Below are positions 1 through 5,839 of a stretch of 10,664 nt of DNA, in pieces. Position 1 is the stretch's first letter, and each line of letters opens with the position of its first letter. The notes below the pieces were generated by a model, which worked only from the letters and a program-made list of their open reading frames with translations, did not search any database and was not told where the DNA came from. This stretch comes from Methanosarcinaceae archaeon. Its GTDB lineage: Archaea; Halobacteriota; Methanosarcinia; Methanosarcinales; Methanosarcinaceae. The DNA is taken from NCBI GenBank assembly GCA_030655675.1, contig JAUSPM010000049.1, positions 1-10,664 of the forward strand, in the 5' to 3' direction. Position numbers and translations under genes: made by a program.

Positions 1-48
1 CGCTGAGGGCGCAGAGTTGCCAATGTAAGATCCTCTGCGTACTCAGCG
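1..48. repeat. Inverted repeat, truncated by the window edge
   Basis: Positions 1-16 and 33-48 are inverted copies matching at 14 of 16 positions (7 pairs, 2 mismatches, 7 pairs) around a 16-base spacer. The bases just after it (49-62, tgctctgcggtgaa) continue the same CTCTGCG-rich theme with no partner inside the window, so the element probably extends to the left beyond base 1. The composition, richer in G+C than its surroundings, and the phrase CTCTGCG...CTCTGCGG resemble dispersed intergenic repeats seen in environmental archaea and bacteria; that resemblance is from memory. It could also act as a terminator for an upstream gene. Confidence 0.6.
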
Positions 49-68
49 TGCTCTGCGGTGAATTTTTG

Positions 69-112
69 TTCCATATTTACTGGAATAACTGGATTTTGGA
101 ACCGTTTCCAGT
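69..112. promoter_or_regulatory. Cluster of TGGAA/TTCCA arms upstream of pheA
   Basis: Five short arms lie within 44 bases: TTCCA 69-73, ACTGGAA 79-85, ACTGGA 88-93, TGGAA 97-101 and TTCCAGT 106-112. ACTGGAA 79-85 pairs perfectly with TTCCAGT 106-112, and smaller alternative pairings exist (69-73 with 81-85; 97-101 with 106-110). The cluster sits just before the TATA-like box of pheA, where an archaeal regulator could bind, but no regulator family is recognised. It could also be the flank of the repeat at 1-48. Confidence 0.3.
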
Positions 113-129
113 CCGATAACACAAATTAT

Positions 130-137
130 TTTAAATA
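130..137 (+). promoter_or_regulatory. TATA-like box for pheA
   Basis: The sequence tttaaata lies about 20-27 bases before the pheA ATG at 157. No Shine-Dalgarno sequence precedes that ATG, so transcription may begin at or very near the start codon (leaderless message), as is common in archaea. This is a match by eye only. Confidence 0.4.
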
Positions 138-156
138 GCCGACCATTTAAGCGGTT

Positions 157-1053
157 ATGAAAATAGGCGTACTCGGACCAAAAGGTTCGTATTCTGAAAA
201 AGCGGCAAAACAGTGGATAACTGAACAGAAATCCAAAGATCAGGTTTCATTGGAATATTACAGTGACATACCCGACACAATTTCTGCAATTGTTGACAGA
301 ACCGTTGACATCGGGATAGTCCCAATTGAAAATTCCATTGAAGGTTCAATCGGCATCACACTTGATATGCTGCTTGAAAATGATCTCAATATCATTGGCG
401 AGATAGTAGTACCAATAGAACATTGTCTCTTATCAAAAGGAAAACTCTCAGGCATAAGAGTAATCCTATCACACCCTCAGGCACTTGGACAATGCCGCCA
501 GTTCATAAAAACACATTTTGAAAATGCTGAGATAAGGACAACCGGCAGTACATCCCATGCCGCAAAACTCGCAAACGAATTCGATGAGATGGCTGCGATC
601 GCATCACGCGAATCCGCAGAGATGTACGGGCTTGACATACTCATACCCAACATTCAGGATCGGAAAGAAAACCACACACGATTCGTTGCAATAGAGGCAC
701 ATGATGGCGTAAGTTTAAAAACCGAAAGATCATCTTCTTCGAAAGATAACTTCAAGACATCGATTATAATATATCTGAAAAAAGACCGACCTGGCGCTCT
801 GTATGAACTCATAGGCGAGTTTGCAAAACGAGACATAAACCTGACCCGAATCGAGTCACGTCCTTCAAAACGTGTACTTGGGGATTACATATTCTACATT
901 GATTTTGTAGGTCACATCGGCGATGCAATTATAAAAGATGCTCTCAATAATATAACTTCAAATGTTGGAATGTTAAAGATGCTCGGATCATACCCCACAT
1001 GCAACTTCGAGTATAATAGCAATCCTGACAGTAACAGTAACAACGACAATTAG
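157..1053 (+). CDS. pheA: Prephenate dehydratase with ACT domain
   Basis: Cytosolic enzyme that converts prephenate to phenylpyruvate, the committed step to phenylalanine. The 298-residue length fits the monofunctional enzyme. The N-terminal catalytic half opens with GPKGSYSE (7-14), then PIENSIEGS (56-64), the SHPQALGQC stretch (105-113), TGSTSHAAKLA (129-139) and the catalytic NHTRF motif at 172-176, whose Thr174 is the key residue of the family. The ACT domain runs from about 200 to 282 with the phenylalanine-binding GALY (213-216) and ESRP (233-236) motifs, so feedback inhibition by phenylalanine is expected. The last 12 residues are an Asn/Ser/Asp-rich tail coded by AAC/AGT-rich repeats, not part of the family core. 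There is no chorismate mutase domain. The ATG at 157 puts the first strand (MKIGVLG) exactly at the usual N-terminus. The next gene begins 24 bases downstream; a shared transcript is possible, though a functional link is not evident. Confidence 0.95.
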   Translation: MKIGVLGPKGSYSEKAAKQWITEQKSKDQVSLEYYSDIPDTISAIVDRTVDIGIVPIENSIEGSIGITLDMLLENDLNIIGEIVVPIEHCLLSKGKLSGIRVILSHPQALGQCRQFIKTHFENAEIRTTGSTSHAAKLANEFDEMAAIASRESAEMYGLDILIPNIQDRKENHTRFVAIEAHDGVSLKTERSSSSKDNFKTSIIIYLKKDRPGALYELIGEFAKRDINLTRIESRPSKRVLGDYIFYIDFVGHIGDAIIKDALNNITSNVGMLKMLGSYPTCNFEYNSNPDSNSNNDN

Positions 1054-1077
1054 AATAGATCAAAACGGTGCTCCATC

Positions 1078-1971
1078 ATGGACATAGATAAATTTATAAA
1101 AAAACAAAATTCTGCGCTCAAAAGGTATCGGCGCATCTATATCTTATTGGATTTTGCCGCGATCTCATTCATATTATACACACTATTTTTCATATTCAAC
1201 ATGGAAGGTGTCTTTTCCATGGTGAGCATTTTTGAACTTCATATTGGGTCAACCTATCAATTAATGGATTATTCAATTCCATTTGAAACACTTGGATTGG
1301 CAGTTGCATCTGTCATTCTTTCACTCATTATCACCATCATTCTGCACATCCGCGACAAAAGATCGAATGTTTTTAATCTTGTTGAAAATAAGTATCCGAT
1401 CCTTTTTGAGCGACTCAGGACTGCTTACGACAACCGCAAAAACAGCAACATCATTGTTGATAATCTTCTGACAAATGTCATGATGGATACAAAAACGGTC
1501 AGGTCATCGTCGTTCCTGAACAAAAAAAGACTTGCATTTGGAATTATCGCACTTTTAGCCACATCATCATTCTTTACGTATGTTACAATTTTAGACTATC
1601 GCACAGATATCACACCCGAAGATATATCTAAGATCATTGAAGAACTTCCATTAATAAAAGAAGAAGAAACACAACCTGAAGGACTATTACCTGAAGGCGG
1701 AGATGATAGCGAAGGTGATGAGGGTGGCAATGAGAATCTCTTTGGCGAACCTGCAATAATTGTGATAGAGGGTGAAGAGGTCGATCTCACACTTCCACCG
1801 GGTACCGGACAGGGATTTACCATCAAAGATGAAGGCGAAATACGAACTGAGGATTTTGAACGTTCATCTGCGTATGATATCCGTGTGATATCATCACAAG
1901 CGTATTATGAAAGCCTACCAGAAGGTTATGATGATATCATAAAAGCATACTTTGAGGAAATGGCACAGTAG
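1078..1971 (+). CDS. Uncharacterised three-helix membrane protein leading a MoxR/vWA cluster
   Basis: I do not recognise a named family with certainty. The 297-residue protein has a basic N-terminus, hydrophobic helices at about 20-40, 71-91 and 152-172, a loop between helices 2 and 3 that is rich in charged residues, and a long tail after helix 3. The tail starts with an acidic Glu/Asp/Gly-rich linker (about 195-224) and ends with a compact segment holding PPGTGQG (240-246) and LPEGYDDIIKAYFEEM (280-295). The closing P-x-x-Y-x-x-x-I-x-x-YF pattern resembles the C-terminal motif of membrane proteins coded beside MoxR ATPases in many bacteria and archaea; this is from memory. Its place directly before moxR suggests it is the membrane scaffold or client adaptor of the cluster, which is inference. 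GGTG at 1066-1069 is a weak ribosome site for the ATG at 1078. The gene ends in two consecutive TAG codons. Confidence 0.75.
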   Translation: MDIDKFIKKQNSALKRYRRIYILLDFAAISFILYTLFFIFNMEGVFSMVSIFELHIGSTYQLMDYSIPFETLGLAVASVILSLIITIILHIRDKRSNVFNLVENKYPILFERLRTAYDNRKNSNIIVDNLLTNVMMDTKTVRSSSFLNKKRLAFGIIALLATSSFFTYVTILDYRTDITPEDISKIIEELPLIKEEETQPEGLLPEGGDDSEGDEGGNENLFGEPAIIVIEGEEVDLTLPPGTGQGFTIKDEGEIRTEDFERSSAYDIRVISSQAYYESLPEGYDDIIKAYFEEMAQ

Positions 1972-1980
1972 TAGTTGGTA

Positions 1981-2082
1981 ATGAATTGTCAACATTCAAT
2001 AATACAAATAACAACTCATAGACATGATAAATACAAAATGACGGTAACATTAACGATAACATTAACGATAATAGTAACATAA
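1981..2082 (+). other. Possible 33-codon micro-ORF before moxR (doubtful)
   Basis: An ATG-to-TAA frame of 33 codons fills most of the gap between the membrane-protein gene and moxR and ends 14 bases before the moxR ATG. Its second half is coded by the 12-base tandem repeat and reads as alternating Thr and hydrophobic residues (TVTLTITLTIIVT). There is no convincing ribosome site and no recognised family. It may simply be a by-product of the repeat, so it is recorded as a possibility, not as a gene. Confidence 0.12.
2045..2080. repeat. 12-base tandem repeat upstream of moxR
   Basis: The unit taacattaacga occurs perfectly at 2045-2056 and 2057-2068, followed by a degenerate third copy (taatagtaacat, 2069-2080). 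The array ends five bases before the moxR ribosome site. The number of copies could vary by slippage and would shift spacing between any promoter and the gene. Confidence 0.8.
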
Positions 2083-2084
2083 CA

Positions 2085-2088
2085 GGAG
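2085..2088 (+). promoter_or_regulatory. Ribosome binding site of moxR
   Basis: GGAG lies eight bases before the ATG at 2097, good archaeal spacing. It fixes that ATG as the start and shows that moxR is translated independently of the gene upstream, 125 bases away. Confidence 0.7.
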
Positions 2089-2096
2089 AACATCAG

Positions 2097-3059
2097 ATGA
2101 ATTCTACAGGCGGAACATCACAAACATATCGCAATACAAGTGAAGCGTTTACTGCACTTTTCAATGAGATCGGCAAGGTAATTGTAGGCCAACATGAATC
2201 GGTTGAGCAGATTATTATTGCAATACTCGCTGACGGGCATGCACTTGTTGAGAGCAATCCCGGACTTGGGAAAACCCTTACCATATCAACGATCGCAAAG
2301 GCAATGGACCTGAAATTTAGCAGGATACAGTGTACACCTGACCTCATGCCTGCTGACATCACAGGTACACACATCATTGAGGAGAGGGACGGAAGAAAAG
2401 AGTTCAAGTTCGAAGCCGGACCGATCTTTGCGAACATTGTACTTGCGGACGAGATCAATCGTGCATCCCCAAAGACACAATCCGCACTGCTTGAAGCCAT
2501 GCAGGAGAAACAGGTTACAGCGGGCAATGAAACGTTTGTACTGGATAAGCCGTTCTTTATACTTGCAACACAAAACCCGATCGAAATGGAAGGCACATTC
2601 CCTTTGCCTGAAGCACAACTTGACAGGTTCCTGTTAAAGATACTTGTGGATTACCCAACACTTGAAGAAGAGACCGAGATCGTTAACCGCTACACTCAAT
2701 CTACGGTAATACAGGTAAACAAGGTCATTGACAAAAACACATTGTTGGATCTCCAAAAATTTGTCCGTGACACGCCGATCGCCGATGACATTAAAGCGCG
2801 TGCGATAAAAATTGTTATGACCACGCGTGCATGGGGTAAACATATTGAATATGGCGCATCCCCGCGAGCATCGATCGGACTGATACTTGCCGCCAAAGCA
2901 CGTGCTCTTATTCATGGCAGGGATTATGTGAGCAATGAGGATATCGAGGTTATGGCATATCCGATACTGCGACACAGAATAATCCTGACATTCGAATCCG
3001 AGAGGCAGGGCGTATCAAAAGATCAGGTCATCAAAGAGATGCTTTTGCAGATCAAATAG
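2097..3059 (+). CDS. MoxR-family AAA+ ATPase
   Basis: Cytosolic AAA+ ATPase of the MoxR family, whose members act as chaperones that mature or remodel protein complexes together with vWA-domain partners. The 320-residue length is typical. Visible motifs are Walker A SNPGLGKT (53-60), with Ser in place of the usual first glycine of the P-loop but an intact GKT; Walker B VLADEIN (115-121) with Asp118-Glu119; the family stretch NRASPKTQSALLEAMQE (121-137); sensor 1 ATQNPIEMEGT (157-167) with Asn160; LDRF (175-178), with Arg177 as candidate arginine finger; and sensor 2 GASPRAS (253-259) with Arg257, followed by the C-terminal helical lid. The gene is followed after 18 bases by the DUF58 gene, the standard pairing for this family. 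The client of the complex cannot be told from the sequence. The first 15 or so residues are variable and outside the conserved core. Confidence 0.95.
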   Translation: MNSTGGTSQTYRNTSEAFTALFNEIGKVIVGQHESVEQIIIAILADGHALVESNPGLGKTLTISTIAKAMDLKFSRIQCTPDLMPADITGTHIIEERDGRKEFKFEAGPIFANIVLADEINRASPKTQSALLEAMQEKQVTAGNETFVLDKPFFILATQNPIEMEGTFPLPEAQLDRFLLKILVDYPTLEEETEIVNRYTQSTVIQVNKVIDKNTLLDLQKFVRDTPIADDIKARAIKIVMTTRAWGKHIEYGASPRASIGLILAAKARALIHGRDYVSNEDIEVMAYPILRHRIILTFESERQGVSKDQVIKEMLLQIK

Positions 3060-3077
3060 TCACACCTATCAACTTCA

Positions 3078-3959
3078 ATGAACGGCAAAAAACATACGAT
3101 CGATATTGATTTTTTCAGGCAGCTTGACCGCTTTACATTCATGGTCAAAAAACGGGTGTCCACTGCCTATGCCGGCAGCCGACGCTCCATCCATAGCGGA
3201 CGCGGTATTGATACTATCGGATATAGGGAGTACAATCCGGGTGATGACCTAAGATCGATCGACTGGAACGTCTATGCCCGTTCTGAAAAATTGTATGTGC
3301 GCCAGTTCGAGGAAGACAAATCCCTTACAACCCATATTCTGCTGGATGCCAGCAATAGTATGGACTATTCCTCCGGCAAAGTATCAAAGTTCGAATATGC
3401 TGCCATGCTTGCAGCAGGTTTTGCATATCTTGTCACAAAAGACAATGATAAGTTCGCAATATCAACATTTGCTGAATCTGTGAATATCTCAAAACCCCGC
3501 CGTGGCCGACGACACCTTGTGCGCACTCTTGAACATTTGGGAGATACAGAACTTGGCGGAAAAACTGCAACCAATGAATCTATTATAAATTATGGACACA
3601 TGATCCATTCACGCTCGCTTGTTGTTATTATTTCAGATTTCATGGACGACCTTGAATCAATCAATGCGGCAGTACGAAGACTCGCAGATCATGACCTGAT
3701 ACTGGTCCAGGTGCTCGATCCCGCCGAGAGAGACCTTAAAGTGCACGGACATTCCAAACTTCTGGATCTGGAAACCGGTGATGAGCTAAAAACGTATATC
3801 AGCAAAAACTTCAAATCGGAATACCAAAAACACCTTGATAACCATATCAGTGGCATCCAGGAGATATGTTCACGCGTCGGTGCCGAGTTCTACACTTTTA
3901 CAACAGATGTGCCTGTCTTTGACGCTTTCTTCCACACACTTAGCAGGAGGCGATTGTAA
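3078..3959 (+). CDS. DUF58 protein with vWA-like domain
   Basis: Soluble 293-residue partner of the MoxR ATPase. The DUF58 signature is clear: REYNPGDDLRSIDWNVYAR (50-68) followed by KLYVRQFEED (71-80). A vWA-like fold follows, with a metal-site (MIDAS) motif D-A-S-N-S at 90-94, a candidate threonine at 163 in GGKTATNE, and Asp187 in ISDFMDD. All three MIDAS parts are therefore present, so metal-dependent ligand binding is plausible. There is no transmembrane helix, which makes this the short soluble form of DUF58; longer relatives carry N-terminal helices. The ATG at 3078 has no clear ribosome site, and its closeness to the moxR stop suggests translational coupling. The N-terminus from residue 7 onward (TIDIDFFRQLDRF) already looks like the family, which supports this start. 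The last codons form the ribosome site of the next gene. Confidence 0.92.
   Translation: MNGKKHTIDIDFFRQLDRFTFMVKKRVSTAYAGSRRSIHSGRGIDTIGYREYNPGDDLRSIDWNVYARSEKLYVRQFEEDKSLTTHILLDASNSMDYSSGKVSKFEYAAMLAAGFAYLVTKDNDKFAISTFAESVNISKPRRGRRHLVRTLEHLGDTELGGKTATNESIINYGHMIHSRSLVVIISDFMDDLESINAAVRRLADHDLILVQVLDPAERDLKVHGHSKLLDLETGDELKTYISKNFKSEYQKHLDNHISGIQEICSRVGAEFYTFTTDVPVFDAFFHTLSRRRL
3945..3950 (+). promoter_or_regulatory. Strong ribosome site inside the end of the DUF58 gene
   Basis: AGGAGG, the best Shine-Dalgarno match in the window, lies eight bases before the ATG at 3959. It is made from the DUF58 arginine codons near the C-terminus. The stop TAA and the ATG share one base (TAATG), so the two genes are translationally coupled. 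Confidence 0.85.
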
Positions 3960-5839
3960 TGCCATTCACAACTACTCTTGCACTGGCAGCACTTGCCAGC
4001 GTTATACCCCTTATCATCTTATATTTGTTACATCCAAAACCACTTGAGATACATCTCCCTACCCTGATGTTCCTGATGAAAGTACAGGAAGAGAAAAAGC
4101 GATTCTACTCATCCATAACCAGACTCATAAAAGACCCCCTGTTCCTGACGCAATTACTTGTCCTGATATTTCTCTCAATTGCAGCAGCAGGCCCGTTTTT
4201 CACAACTGAAGAACCGTTGAGTGGAGAACATACTATACTCATTATTGACTCGTCAGCAAGCATGCAGACAGATGAGCGATTCAATGATGCAGTTTCAATT
4301 GCACAGAATTATGTGAGTAAGAAGAACAGCATCATCCTTGCAGAGAACGTGCCTGTGGTCATACTTCAGGATGTAGGTGCATCGGGTACAAATGACGCAC
4401 TTGAAAAACTACAACCAAAGGCTACAGTTGCCGATCTTTCAATGGCGATATCAAGCGGGATGCGCCTTCTGTCCGATGAAGGTGGCAGGATGATCGTCAT
4501 TTCCGATTTCACGAATTGGGACGGGGACGACCCTGTAACTGCCAAGAGCCTTGCGGAATCCTATGGCATCAAGGTGACATTTGTCAAGGTCGGAAAAAGC
4601 GCAGATAATGTAGGAATTATCAATGGATGGCTTGAAGCCGGCGAGAAGGGATATACCTACAACTGCATAATCAAGAACTACAAGGATACATCCGAACAGG
4701 TGAAGGTCGAGATCAGTACAAATGGGAATAGTGATGTATCCAAGACCATGACACTTGACATTGCGGCACGTTCCACAAAACAGTTCATGCTAACCAATCT
4801 CGGTACCGGAATTACAAAAGTGAAACTTGCGAACGCGGATAATCTAATGGTGGATAATACAGCCTACATTTCGATCCCTAAGACCACACAACAGAATATT
4901 TTGTTGATCTCTGATAATGGAAAACTGCCTTCAAAAACTGCACTTTCACTTATCCCGAATACCGAAATCACAATTGCAAAGAGTGTTACTTCTGATGTGA
5001 ATGAAAATGATGTAGTAATTATTGCAAACAAAGACACTGCCCTATCCAAAGAAGAGATCGCAATACTTGATGGTTTTATAAACAAGAATGGCGGAAAGGT
5101 TGTGTTCATTGCAAGCGATGCACTTGCGCCGGGTATGGCAGATTTTGACCTGTTCAAACTGCTGCCCGTGAAACCACTGGGAGTCACAAAAGCTACTGAT
5201 GGCGTGTCCCTTAAAGTTGTACAGGCTACACGACTTACTGAGGACATGAAGTTCGACGAGGTTGCGGTGTACAGATACCTCAACGTGACACCAAGAAGTG
5301 ATTCCACAACTCTTGTGGCTACAGAGAACGATATTCCCATACTAACATACCAACCGATCGGCAGCGGTACCGTTGTATATTTTGGACTTAACGATGCACT
5401 TGGTGAGGAAGCATGGGGCAATTTCCACAACCTGCCCGAATATCCAGTCTTTTGGGCAAAACTGATTGGCTGGCTCGGAGGAGCCGGGGACATTTCTGAT
5501 TACAATGTAAAAACAGGCGCGATAACCGCACTCTCAAAAGCCCAGGATTATTCAGCACCAAGCGGTACAATGTCAGGCAACCGCGTGCTTTATGATGAGA
5601 TCGGTATCTACGAGGTTGCAGGTAAGAGAATTGCAGTTAACCTCTACAATGACAGGGAATCGGATACGACCGTGGATGCATCGGATGTTATTGAGCGCTC
5701 ACTTTCAAAAACCGAGCCCAGTGTTGTGAGAGCTACGACTTACACTGCCAAAAAGGATATTGACATCTACCTGATAGCAGGTGTGTTCTTACTGATGTTG
5801 CTTGAGATACTTATCATACGAAAGCGAGGTGAACTATGA
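3959..5839 (+). CDS. BatA-like membrane protein with vWA and amidotransferase-like domains
   Basis: A 626-residue membrane-anchored partner of the MoxR/DUF58 pair. The N-terminus matches the aerotolerance-regulator (BatA) N-terminal module: helix 6-24, the loop LLHPKPLEIHLPTLMFL (23-39), a basic stretch, then helix 60-80. A vWA-like domain follows at about 90-212, with MIDAS D97-x-S99-x-S101, a possible Thr156 and Asp183 in ISDFTNWDGDD. Next come a beta-rich segment (about 215-308) like a CARDB or Ig-type domain, then a class I amidotransferase-like fold (about 312-480) with LSKEEIAILDGFINKNGGK (362-380) and GSGTVVYFGLND (468-479) but no visible catalytic Cys-His pair. A helix at 602-620 closes it. 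The domain order suggests a large part outside the membrane held by helices at both ends; topology is inference. The start overlaps the DUF58 stop, and the end overlaps the next start by four bases. Confidence 0.88.
   Translation: MPFTTTLALAALASVIPLIILYLLHPKPLEIHLPTLMFLMKVQEEKKRFYSSITRLIKDPLFLTQLLVLIFLSIAAAGPFFTTEEPLSGEHTILIIDSSASMQTDERFNDAVSIAQNYVSKKNSIILAENVPVVILQDVGASGTNDALEKLQPKATVADLSMAISSGMRLLSDEGGRMIVISDFTNWDGDDPVTAKSLAESYGIKVTFVKVGKSADNVGIINGWLEAGEKGYTYNCIIKNYKDTSEQVKVEISTNGNSDVSKTMTLDIAARSTKQFMLTNLGTGITKVKLANADNLMVDNTAYISIPKTTQQNILLISDNGKLPSKTALSLIPNTEITIAKSVTSDVNENDVVIIANKDTALSKEEIAILDGFINKNGGKVVFIASDALAPGMADFDLFKLLPVKPLGVTKATDGVSLKVVQATRLTEDMKFDEVAVYRYLNVTPRSDSTTLVATENDIPILTYQPIGSGTVVYFGLNDALGEEAWGNFHNLPEYPVFWAKLIGWLGGAGDISDYNVKTGAITALSKAQDYSAPSGTMSGNRVLYDEIGIYEVAGKRIAVNLYNDRESDTTVDASDVIERSLSKTEPSVVRATTYTAKKDIDIYLIAGVFLLMLLEILIIRKRGEL
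5826..5832 (+). promoter_or_regulatory. Ribosome site of the 814-residue vWA gene
   Basis: GAGGTGA, complementary to the archaeal 16S tail, lies within the last codons of the BatA-like gene just before the ATG at 5836. With the ATGA stop-start overlap it shows translational coupling of the two membrane proteins. Confidence 0.7.

Noticed and set aside
1..62. Start of a CRISPR array or an insertion sequence end
   Set aside because: There is only one inverted pair, with no regularly spaced repeats and no transposase fragment nearby.
2093..2596. A minus-strand frame of about 167 codons inside moxR
   Set aside because: It lies opposite the Walker A and B motifs of moxR and has no recognisable domain; it is a shadow of a well-supported gene.
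4864..5493. A long minus-strand frame of about 209 codons inside the BatA-like gene
   Set aside because: The + strand protein is clearly real with its domains intact across this stretch; the reverse frame is Ser/Pro-rich without motifs and is a shadow.
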